DNA of 64,000 nt from the NCBI RefSeq assembly GCF_042453785.1, contig NC_091675.1:53144501-53208500 (forward strand), given 5' to 3'. The translations under genes and the position numbers were made by a program. Below, piece after piece: positions 11,234-20,383 of the stretch (the stretch's first letter is position 1; each line of letters starts with the position of its first letter). Origin of the DNA: Malus domestica (Eukaryota > Streptophyta > Magnoliopsida > Rosales > Rosaceae). The notes beneath the pieces were generated by a model that saw only the letters and a list, made by a program, of their open reading frames with translations, searched no databases and was not told the origin of the DNA.

Positions 11234-13924
11234 TGTCACAGCCCGTCCCGGAATTATTAATTCCGAGGACGTGAGATGACCAATGTGACCTTAAACGGGA
11301 TTAAGGTGTGTAAATGTATGACATTTGTTTTACTTTAAGATCCTAAACTAGGGTTAGATTTATATTTGTATGTGTTAATTTGTGCTTGGACTTAGGTAGG
11401 GCCTCCTACCCTGAATTCCCTCCCTAAAACCCGTAACCTTTCTTCTCTCTTCTTCTTTCATTCCAGACTCTCTCTCTCTCTTATTCTTTTCTGAAAACTC
11501 TCTCATTCTCTCTCTTACTCTCGAACTCACGGCAACCACCAAGAACCACCACAATCTTGTACCAACGTTCCATTTAAGACCACCATCGTGATCCTGGGGA
11601 CTTCACGAGCACGGGGATACCAATTTCAGGTGAGTTTCACTTCGAAAACCCTAGTTCTAAAGTTGCCGTGAGATGACACTGTTCATGAGCTTTGAATTGG
11701 TTACGTTTTAGGCTAAAACAAGATCACAGAGAGTTTATTAAGGTCCCAAGGAAGCTCGGAGTGCTTCGTTGGAAGTTTTTGGACGTAAGAACACGGAGAT
11801 CGACAAGTTCAAAGTTTGGCCGGAGCTTTCGAGGCGTTTTCCGGCGAATCCCCGGCGAGTTAGGAGTCGAGGTAGGTATAAATCTCTTCGTCTCGTCAAG
11901 TACTACAACTTTCCTTTTTGTTTCACTCAATTTCGTTGAGTATTGAAGAAGTTATACTCATTTGAAAAATACCCAGTTTCCGGCGACCTCCGAGGCTTTC
12001 GAGGAATTTTCCGGCCAAACCACGGCGAACTAGGTGTTGTGCAAGGTACCATTCTCTTTGTCTCTTCAAGGGCTACAACTTTCGTTTTTGAATCACTTGA
12101 TTTCGTTGAGAAATGACAAAGTTATGGCAATTTGAAAAACTGCCCGGAAAACGGCCGCCGGAAAAACCAGTCCGGCGACCCAAGGAAGAAGAAGGTGCTA
12201 CAGTAAAAATAAAAAATAAAAATAAAATTATTTTAAAAATATGTCGACGTCCGTGACGTCGAGTAGATCACTGTGGTATATTCATATACCTAAATTGAAC
12301 ACCGTATGAGAAAGTTATTGAGGATTGTTGGTTAGGTGTTCAAATAACGTTTTATAGTTTTCACATTTAGGTGAAAATGTGAATTGATGATCCGACCGTT
12401 GGATCGTCACCAAACTTTGATACGTTGTAATACGTAATATTTGAGGATTATTGGAACTTACGGATTGGGAATCCGAGTTACGGATCTTCCGGAATTGGAA
12501 TTGTAAGTCCATAATATAAAATGTTAACCGTCACTTAGTTTTGGAAATTGACGGAGACCCGACCGTTGGATGGTAATGAAATTTTAGGATGTTGTCCTAG
12601 AGGTATAATGTGGACCTCTGGAAGTTATGGATTTAAAATCTGAGTGGCAGATCTTCCGGATCGATCAACGTAGTGACGTATTTTATATAAGTTATGTATT
12701 CTATCGATATGAATTCTGAGCCTGGATTTGATTACTATTCTAGGCGGCGATCGTCATGACGCCTTGATGTGTGGTGCTAGGGAGTTTTTGGACGAACTCC
12801 AGGTGAGTGGGCAGTTTTGTTTTCCGTATATATATATACTTGACGTTTCCCAGAAATTGAATTGAAATGAAAATATGTTTAAAATGAAATGCATATGAGT
12901 TATGTGGAAAAACGGGAAGTGAAATACCATGCATAGAATTGATATGAAAAGTATATAGAAATGTGAGTTGAAATGCCATGCATGAATTAATATATGATGC
13001 ATATGTATGAATTGGTGCGGTGGACGCACAGGTAAGAATTGATTTATGATGCATATGTATGAAATGGTGCGGTGGACGCACAGATGAGTATTTAATTACT
13101 GTTATGATGATGATGATATATATTGAGCTCAAATCCTGCACCATGGTTTAGTGCTTATAGTATTCACCGCATCGCACGCTCGCCTTGGATCCAAGTAGAT
13201 GCTAGTCGTACAGTCCACGCGGAGTGGGTACGACAGACCAGTCGCGAGAGTGTTAGTGAGATTCCGACTGGTGGGTGACCTTAGATTATGTGCACAGATG
13301 ATTTATGAGAAGCACTAGAGCGTAACTTGCGTGCAGAAGGCCGGACGGGTCACAGAGGTGACTCCGGTAGAGTGATAATGATAGATTTTGAGCTCTAGGT
13401 TCAACCGTACAGGGCTATTAGAGGGCCTACGGTTGATTACTTTCTTGCACCTGATATGATTATGTTGATGCATTCATACCTTATTACTGTTGAGATGATG
13501 TGGCATGGCATAATTAATATGAGAAATGTTGAGATGATGTGGCATGGCATAATTGTTATGAAAATGTTGAGTTAACGACTTGAAGTCTTGAGAATATATA
13601 TGTATATTTATATTTTACATTTCTGGGAAAGTATACAGGTTTTACGGAGAGGGGTTACAACGTTTTGAGAAATGTTTGGATTTGGAAAAAGAATTGTTTT
13701 ACTGACCCACTCAATTTTGGTTTTGCGCCCCTCCAGGTTCAGGAATCACAAAGGTGTGGTGACTACGAGGAATTCGACGGTGTTCTGACAGATTGGACAA
13801 AATTAGGACTCACCTTCGGGTGTATCAACTTATAAATTGTATCTTAAAGCTTCCGTACTGTGCAAATGGTTACGTCACTCTCACGTGACGGCCAACATGC
13901 CCTCCTTCGGGACGGGGTGTGTCA
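11234..13924 (+). repeat. 3' LTR of the gypsy element
   Basis: A 2,691-bp copy of the 5' LTR at a constant offset of 6,632 bp. Reading both side by side I found one difference (12003 G versus 5371 T). It is followed by the CCCAT target duplication, then by the rest of the interrupted copia LTR. Confidence 0.95.
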
Positions 13925-13929
13925 CCCAT

Positions 13930-14045
13930 CTTCTGATAATTAATTATATATAAAGGACAAAATCTTATAAAATGATAAAAAAAAATTTGAGAATGATCAA
14001 TGTGGGACAAAGAAATTTCTACTAAAACTACTCAAATTTCCAACA
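13930..14045 (-). repeat. Outer part of the copia 5' LTR, separated by the gypsy insertion
   Basis: Continues the copia LTR that stops at 4601. On the minus strand it begins TGTTGGAAATTTGAGTAG at 14045 and runs through a TTTGTCCCACATTGATCA segment, matching the start of the solo LTR at 32422. Joined to 4029-4601 the LTR is about 690 bp. Confidence 0.85.
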
Positions 14046-14350
14046 GTTTCTTGTATTCAACTGGTTTAGACTATCGTCTTTTTTTATGACCATCCTATAA
14101 GATCGGTCTAGATTTCCGTTCTCGAAATTCCAAAAGCCGTTTTTTGTTGGCCTTAGAAAATGTTTGGAATAAACTCAAAATAATTGGTACTGTGCTCGGT
14201 AAAAAGATCAAATATGGTAATTGTTTTTGTAACTGAACGAACATGTTATTTGCTTAAAGTAATTTGTCTTGTCAGAATGTTGATAGGTTCTTGAGATTTC
14301 TGGAAACATCTGTACCGAAGAAAGTTGAGATTCCTTTATAAAACCAATTA

Positions 14351-14560
14351 GCAATATGGGAAATAATCTAATCTTTTATAAGTCCTTGCAAGGTTTCTCA
14401 TTTTCCCAATGTGCGACTCTTTTACCTTCACATCCTCACACGCCCTCGCACGTGTTGCGATTGGCAATATGGGAAGTAACCCAACCTCTTTTAAGCTCTT
14501 GCAAGGTTTCTTCTTTCACCAATTTGGAACTGTTTTACCTTCATATCCTCACATGTATTA
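14351..14560. repeat. Diverged 113-bp tandem duplication
   Basis: Two imperfect copies, from 14351 and 14464, share GCAATATGGGAA, CTTGCAAGGTTTCT and TTTTACCTTCA...ATCCTCACA. The open frames crossing it look like chance frames. It lies upstream of the longin fragment and may be part of its former 5' flank. I see nothing else in 14046-14724. Confidence 0.7.
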
Positions 14561-14724
14561 CTTATATTTTTTTTTTTCCTCTAGCCTCTTTTCTTTGTGC
14601 CTCTCATCTGTTTCATTATCATATATAATTAGTTATTTTAACAAGTTGATAGCTCCTAATCTAGTTGTACATCTTTTTCACTTTGTTATGTATGTATGTT
14701 TACCTTACCATTTGGGTACTGCAG

Positions 14725-15581
14725 TTTACCGTGTAGTCGCAACTGAGGCTATAGGTCGAAAAATTCCTCTTGCCTTCCTCGATCAAATCAAGAAGGATTT
14801 AACTGGCCGATGGAGTAGAGGATTAGCTGCACCAACAGTTGCAAATAGTCTAAACAAAGAATATAGGTTCGGCTTTTCTTTTCATTCATTAAATTGATTG
14901 TGCCCTTCCTTCTCTAAGAGGTTTGTGATGCCTCAACTTTGGTTGCGATATTATAGGTCCAAACTAATTGGGCGTATGAGATATGCTAATGTGATAGCTG
15001 CTCAAGTCAATATAGGAAAGGTAAAGGGCATGGTGTGGCCTTTTTGATTTTATCTTTACTCTATTTGGCATCTATTTCGCGTTGTCAATATTGGTCTTGT
15101 CTTGCTACTTAATACTACGGTTTAGTAGTATTCCTCTTTATTTGTAAGTAAGAGGTCTTAAGTTCGATTCTCGTAAAAACAAGGCGAATTCGAACCACAT
15201 TATTACTAGCTCATTATGAAGCTACGTCCACCTCCTCTATCTTAATGTAGATAATATCGTTTGTTCAAAAAAAATATATATATATTGGTCTTGTCTTTGA
15301 TTTTGGTTGACTTTGGCAATGAACTTGTTTAGGTAGCAGGTTGTGTGTTTTCTATTTCGTGTTTTCTCACCTTTAAGTGATTATATAATTGTTAACATGT
15401 TTATGCGTTGTGCCTTATAGCTTGTTTGTAACTGGTAATCACTTTCAGATCCTGCATTTCTGATTTATCATTGTAGGTTGCCGAGGAGGAGGATGAGGAC
15501 GAGGAAGACGATGAGGACGAGGATGAGGAAGAGGACGAAGATGAGGAAGAGGATAAGAAAGACGACGAGAATGAGGATTAG
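14725..15581 (+). pseudogene. VAMP72-like longin-domain gene fragment with acidic C-terminal tail
   Basis: Three exon-like blocks can be joined in frame: 14725-14866, 14957-15020 and 15477-15581. The first two encode part of a plant VAMP72 (R-SNARE) longin domain: YRVVATEAIGRKIPLAFL and ANSLNKEY, then SKLIGRMRYANVIAAQV. Family members have this segment after an N-terminal exon and before a SNARE coiled coil and membrane anchor. Here the N-terminal exon is not found, and the third exon is not a SNARE motif but about 30 residues almost entirely Asp/Glu, starting VAEEEDEDEED and ending with a TAG stop. All borders are GT/AG and phases agree. It is either a truncated pseudogene or a small chimeric gene. 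VAMPs act in membrane fusion; without SNARE and anchor this product could not do so. Confidence 0.55.
15105..15275 (+). repeat. tRNA-derived SINE fragment in the intron of the longin fragment
   Basis: A block with a box B-like GGTCTTAAGTTCGATTCTCG, then GAATTCGAACCACATTATTA and a 3' portion ending TTAATGTAGATAATATCGTT. This is the style of a common plant tRNA-derived SINE. It lies between exon-like blocks 2 and 3 and is followed by an A-rich run and a TA repeat. Confidence 0.55.
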
Positions 15582-15747
15582 TGAAAAGTAGATTTGGGGG
15601 ACAAGGAGTACTGTACTTTTACAGCATTTAGATCTAGCCTTATTTGCCTATGTAGTCAAGTAGATATGGGAAAATTGAAATGCTGCATGTTCATAGTTTT
15701 CGACGATGTGATTTGAATTAATAAGAAAAAACTCTTAAAGAGCAACA

Positions 15748-16107
15748 TGTTGAAGTATAATCTTGTTTTTGGTCCAATTCAAATACGGGTCCAGCCCAGG
15801 TTGAAAAGGCAACGCAAGCACAAAAGAAGATTCACGCACGTGTGCTAGACAATTCTAGCAAGGTCGGTGTAGTGCAGGAGCTAGAAAGATTTAGCAATAT
15901 TATAATATAGATTTGTTTGTAGAATAGACTAGAAGTCGGAAATATGTATGGCTATTATGCAAGTTTTATGTCGGTGGTGTATGATAACTAGAATGTTCTA
16001 GCAATGGTTGATGTCGGCAAAGCATGCCTATAAATATAGCTTCCGAGTGTAAGCGAAGTAAAAATGTGTTTTCTTATATGAGTGTTCCTTCTCTCTCTTT
16101 TTTCACA
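15748..16107 (+). repeat. Probable small copia-type LTR
   Basis: Begins TGTTGAAGTATAATC and ends TTTTTTCACA. It has a TATA box (TATAAATA at 16029-16036) followed by a pyrimidine-rich stretch, as in a U3-R-U5 layout. I found no partner LTR. The sequence next to it on the right is a gag fragment in the opposite orientation, so this is probably a separate insertion or solo LTR. Confidence 0.4.
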
Positions 16108-16545
16108 TAATTGACGTACTCATCAAGTATGTTCCTTGGAGTTTTACGTTCTCAAGTATAATGTTCAAATTTTTGACAATTATAAAATTATACTTGAGAT
16201 TTGATGTTTGAATGTCCTTTTCCACGATCTCTTGTTGAGCTCTCTCCTTTTTCATAGTTGTTACGGTTGTTGAAATTCCAACCACGTTCACGTTTGCTAC
16301 ATCGACCACGACTTCTTCCGTTTTGACTTTTCTCATTGTTGAAGCATTCTTCTTTCTTCTTTGGGTGGCTTGCTTCTTGAGAAGTTGTTCGTCAGTCTTT
16401 TGCCTTTTTGTATTTCTCTTTGTATGCTCGCAACAAACTCATTAATTGCTCTATAGTCATTTCTTCCAAGTTTTTTTGTTTTTTCAACTGTTACGGCGAT
16501 GTTCTCGAATTTGGGATCCATCAAGCATAGTATCTCCTCCATTAA
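16108..16545 (-). pseudogene. Copia gag fragment, left arm of an inverted pair
   Basis: Minus-strand frames 16333-16542 and 16103-16336 encode the gag segment starting MEEILCLMDPKFENIAVTVE, then a degraded RNA-binding region. It is an old gag copy in opposite orientation to 16600-17111, with which it shares most positions. The zinc knuckle in this arm is mutated, with the expected cysteines lost. Confidence 0.75.
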
Positions 16546-16599
16546 GAGGTGAGTTTGATCAATTAAAAAGAAATGGTGAAAAGTCTAGAGATGTTAGAA

Positions 16600-17111
16600 T
16601 AATGGATGAGATATTACACTCGTTAGATCTAAAATTCGAGCACATCATCGTGACTATTGAAGAAACAACAAACTTGGTAGAAATTACTATAGAGCAATTA
16701 ATGGGTTCGTTGCAAGCATATGACGAGAAACACAATAAGAGGTAAGGGACTGATTGATAAACAACTCCTTAAGATACAAATCCACCCAAAGAAGAAAGAA
16801 GAAAGGTTGAGAAGCCAAAACAGAAGAAATCATGGTCGAGGTTGGGACCTGGACATGGTTGGAATTTCAACAACCATAACAACGAAAGAGGAGAAAGCTC
16901 AACAAGAGGTTGTGAAAGAGGACACTCAAATTTGAGGTATGACAAATCTCAAGCTCAATGTTATAATTGTCAAAAGTTTGGGCATTATGCTAAGAAATGT
17001 AAAGCTCTAAGGAACATACTTGATGAGAAGATCAATTATGTGAAAGAAGAGAATGACATTGTGTTACTAGCATGCAAATTCTATGCATTACCAGGCACTT
17101 CCAAGCTTTAA
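16600..17111 (+). pseudogene. Copia gag fragment, right arm of an inverted pair
   Basis: Plus-strand frames encode the same gag segment as the left arm: MDEILHSLDLKFEHIIVTIE (in a frame closing at 16745), then a Gly/Asn/Arg-rich region and an intact CCHC zinc knuckle CYNCQKFGHYAKKC in frame 16842-17111 (about 16962-17003). A frameshift separates the two parts. It probably belongs to the copia copy whose 3' LTR is at 18109. Confidence 0.75.
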
Positions 17112-17860
17112 AGTGATGATTGGTTCAATAACGAAAGTTGAAAACCCATACATTCAAGGTGGAAACATGGGTGCTTGATAAATGACTTCCTCTGGATGGT
17201 AGGTTGTGGTTGACTTGTAGTTGGGTGGCTCTCTCGAGACTGAAGCTCCATGGTAGCCTTGGTAGGTTGGGGCTGACAAGTACTGAGGTGGCAATCTTCA
17301 CAAGCATCATGTTATTCGTATGTATAAGACTGCGTGGAAGATTCACCGTTTTGGTATATTAAATGTTTCCTATACATAATAGGGTGTTTTGATTCTTTTG
17401 TATGTGGTCTAATATTTTAGTAGATAGGATGTTAGATCTTTACATATACGTTTAGGGTTCGAAACTTCCTGCTAGATAAATTTAAGGCTGATTTTGGTTC
17501 GGCAAATGAACCGAAAAGTGGTTACCAAGGATATCGGAATAAGCAACTAAACTAATCCCAAACCAAAAATTTCGGTTTATTGAAAATCGGTATTTCCAAA
17601 ATTATTTCGTTTATTTTTTTTCGAGTATGAGAAACTCGAAATCCCTTGATCATGCTTCAAACTACAAGAGGATTCAAACACCTATCATCAACAGCCAACT
17701 GTTGCAAATAAGAAACAAGATATGTACCAACTAGGTTGCATGGAAATCATGAATGGAGAACATGTTGATGCTGATTGAACAAAGATGAAGAAGAGTGATG
17801 TTTTCTCGAAAGAAAAAAAAATTCTATAATTTCCTTTTTCAATGATGATGGTAGTTCTGA
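17112..17860. other. Internal remnant of a copia element, no gene seen
   Basis: Between the gag fragment and the 30-bp repeats there is no recognisable pol domain, so most of the interior of this copia copy appears deleted. At 17488-17610 there is a stretch rich in GGTTCGG and AAACCGAAA-like words, similar to ends of hAT-type repeats. Confidence 0.5.
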
Positions 17861-18062
17861 TCAGGAGGTTCGTCAAGAGAAGTTCGATCAAGAAAAGTCT
17901 GATCATGAGTAGTTCAATCAGGGAAGCATGGTTATGAGTAGTTCAATCAGAGGAATTTTGGTCATGAGTAGTTCAATCAAGAGGGGAGTCTGGTTATGAG
18001 TAGTTCGATTAGAGGGGTCCTGGTTATGAGAAGTTCGATCAATGGAAGTTTGATCACGAGGA
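17860..18062 (+). repeat. About six 30-bp tandem repeats upstream of a polypurine tract
   Basis: Imperfect units containing TATGAGTAGTTCAATCAGAG recur, with the ATGAG word near 17905, 17934, 17964, 17996 and 18026 and weaker copies before. Spacing is 29-32 bp. The array lies just 5' of the polypurine tract and 3' LTR of a copia copy. Confidence 0.75.
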
Positions 18063-18108
18063 GCAATCTTATTTTGGTATACCTTCTTCATGGTCTAAAG
18101 GGAGAGAT

Positions 18109-18821
18109 TGTTGGGTTTTTCCAGCCCATAATGAGTTGTCGTAAGGTTGTTGGGAAATATAGTCTTAAAATATTAAATTGTTTTTCTAATTGAAGTTGTT
18201 TTTCAATTGGAGTGGTTTCTCAATTGGAGTTGGTTACCCAGTTGGAGTTGTTTTCCCAACTGAAGTTGTTAACTGAATTTAAATTGTTTACCAATTTAAG
18301 TTGTTTACCCAATTGGTGTTGTTTTACCAATTGGAGTTGTTTCCCCAATTTAAATTGTTTACCCAACTTAAGTTCTTTTACCAATTGGAGTTAGTTTCTC
18401 AATTGGAAGGATTCATAACTGGATTTCAACTAGGATTAGTAATACTTATTGAATAAGACCTTTATTGTGTTTGTGTAAAGGGGCTATTGTACTAGTTTTG
18501 AATTGGAGCAAAACAATAAGTTGTATACTACGCAAGGAGCTAAACTGAGACAAGGGGAAAGTGTGTGCAAGAGAAAAGAAAAGAGATAAGAGTGTATCCC
18601 TTGTTTTTTCAGATTTATCGTCAAATCTTTAATCCTAGAGGCGTGGTAAGATTATCCGTTATATTCATTATTGATATAGTGAAAGATTGTTGTTGCCCCG
18701 TAAATGTAGGCACATATAGCCGAACCGCGTTAATTCTTGGTGTGATTTGCCTTGGTTATTTTGTTTTTTGATTTCCCAAGTCAGTTCGTTTTTTTCATTC
18801 CTATACGCGATATTCACAACA
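18109..18821 (+). repeat. Copia 3' LTR with polypurine tract at 18096-18108
   Basis: Preceded by the polypurine tract CTAAAGGGAGAGAT. The LTR begins TGTTGGGTTTTTCCAGCCC and ends ATATTCACAACA. Its U5 has the widespread copia signature CCCCGTAAATGTAGGCAC followed by ATAGCCGAACCGCG. The U3 half carries an 18-bp minisatellite. The matching 5' LTR was not found in the window. Confidence 0.8.
18182..18410 (+). repeat. 18-bp minisatellite within the copia LTR (about 13 units)
   Basis: Consensus near CCAATTGGAGTTGTTTTA, repeated about 13 times with point changes. Because the period is a multiple of three it gives an accidental open frame (18212-18394) with a repeating Leu/Asn-rich peptide. I do not consider that frame a gene. 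Confidence 0.85.
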
Positions 18822-19120
18822 GAGACCACACATAAAATGAGTGCAGAATATTTGATCTCTCAAATATTTTCGATGGTGGTCCTATCATTGATTGGCTGAA
18901 CGAAATTGAAAGGCTAGCAATTTATGAAGCCAAAACCATCGGTGCGTCTCTTGAGATCAAATCTTCTACACCCATTTTGTGTGTGGCTTCTATTATTGAT
19001 TGACACATGTTAAATTTATAACAACAAAGTTCAGGAGAGTTAAGTTTAGTAACACATGTCAATCAATGATAGATACCGCTGAGAAGCCACACACAAAATG
19101 AGGGCAGAAGATTTGAACTT
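18822..19120. repeat. Three copies of a 38-bp word, nested inverted repeats
   Basis: A 38-bp word, GAAGCCACACACAAAATG followed by a segment ending AGATTTGATCTC, occurs forward at 18822-18859, reversed at 18953-18990 and forward again at 19083-19120. The last two extend outward into a second pair, ATTGATTGACACATG near 18994 and its complement near 19053, so 18953-19120 can fold as a hairpin. It looks like a MITE or foldback relic. Confidence 0.65.
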
Positions 19121-19952
19121 AATATTTGAAGATAGAATATAAATTCGACACCAATCAATGCTAAGACTATCACAATCAATAGAAAATAAATATATAAAAC
19201 CATTAAAGCCAACCAACAAGCAAAGACATAATTTTAAAAAGGATTTTTTTGCAAGTACCATCTAAACTTGTAAGCATGTGTGATAATACCACCTGAATTT
19301 TCAATTTTTATTTTTTACCACCTGAACTCTCTTAACAGTTGGAATCTACCATCTAGGTTGTTTTTTATCTATTTAACTATAAAAAAATGTCACATGTAGG
19401 GATAGTTACACCAATTAACTTCATGAGGCTGGCTAGAATAGCTCCAAAATAATATTATCTTAGTCAATATGGTCCTATTGCTTGAGTCAATATGGTGCTA
19501 AAATTGGGGTTTGTACTGCCCCATGTCGGCAATTCCCTCCATAAGAGTTTGAAAATTTAATATTTGAATAAATTAAAGTGAACCACACATTTATTTGCTG
19601 ACCTACAAAAATAATTTTGAAAACTCGTTGTAAATGAAAGACTATATTTTTACATAGTTTTTACTTCAATTCTTCAACAACCCTTGTCAAAATCATATTC
19701 AAAATCAACTTCTCCATTTCTCTTCAGAACCTTACTTCAACATCGTTACAAAAAAATGTTTTTTGCTTTCATACAAATTGATTCTAATGAGCCTTTGAAA
19801 GTGAATTGACAAAAAGATCCCTCCACCTGAGGAGCGCGTAACATGTTCTAACTGCAAAATAAATGGAAGGCGATGGAGTGAGGCAAGGAAATAATGAAAT
19901 TAACGGAATTATTTTTAAATTAAATTAATAGACATATGTCAAAATATTAGTA
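19121..19952. other. Intergenic, AT-rich, no gene seen
   Basis: No coding or RNA signal recognised. 19250-19380 has a repeat-like stretch with CCACCTGAA twice (TACCACCTGAATTTT and TTACCACCTGAACTC), probably a further degraded MITE. Confidence 0.4.
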
Positions 19953-19960
19953 CACAAAAA

Positions 19961-20150
19961 AGGAACTGGTTCCTCTCCGGATCCAAAAAGATATGAGCCC
20001 ACTGAGCAATACATCCGGGTCATTGAAATTTGATCCAACGGTTACAATTATTATAACTCTTAAAGAGATTCTCTGTTTGTAACCGTTAAATCAAATTTTA
20101 ATGACCTAGATGTATTACTTAATTGGCGCAGATTCCTTAGATCCAGTTCC
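19961..20150. mobile_element. 190-bp hairpin MITE, hAT-like
   Basis: The ends carry GGAACTGG and CCAGTTCC as terminal inverted repeats. Inside is a long hairpin (GGTCATTGAAATTTGATCC...ACGGTTAC against GTAACCGTTAAATC...AATGACC). An 8-bp duplication CACAAAAA flanks it (19953-19960, 20151-20158), which fits hAT-type insertion. It lies about 230 bp upstream of the dehydrogenase-like gene. Confidence 0.75.
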
Positions 20151-20383
20151 CACAAAAAGAGACAGATCAGGAGCCCAACACTTTCTAATTTCATTATACG
20201 AATCCCACTCTTCACTTGAAGGTTGACACGTGTCCTGAAAAAGTAGCTGAGTCCTTTTTGATTGATCCGATCTTGTCTTCATTCATCGATGTCTCCGAGC
20301 ACAAGAAGTCTTCCATTTGTGGGTGAATTATTTACCAACCGCCGAACCACCGGACTCCTCGGCCATCATCTCCACAACAACAC

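Larger units (their letters stand above)
4602..13924 (+). mobile_element. Complete Ty3/gypsy LTR retrotransposon with decayed coding region
   Basis: A 9,323-bp element in plus orientation. Two 2,691-bp LTRs (4602-7292, 11234-13924) begin TGTCACAGCC and end GGGTGTGTCA. A perfect 5-bp target duplication CCCAT flanks it (4597-4601 and 13925-13929). A tRNA-iMet type primer site TGGTATCAGAGC starts at 7295, and the polypurine tract AAGGAGGGGAGAT is at 11221-11233. The 3.9-kb interior holds degenerate gag, RT, RNase H and integrase in that order (gypsy order) with many stops. The LTRs differ at one position I could find (5371 T, 12003 G), so insertion is very recent. It sits inside the 5' LTR of the minus-strand copia element. 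Long LTRs and domain order suggest a chromovirus (Tekay/Del-like), which is an inference. Confidence 0.95.

Noticed and set aside
18212-18394. Repetitive Leu/Asn-rich peptide frame
   Set aside because: By-product of the 18-bp minisatellite, whose period is a multiple of three.
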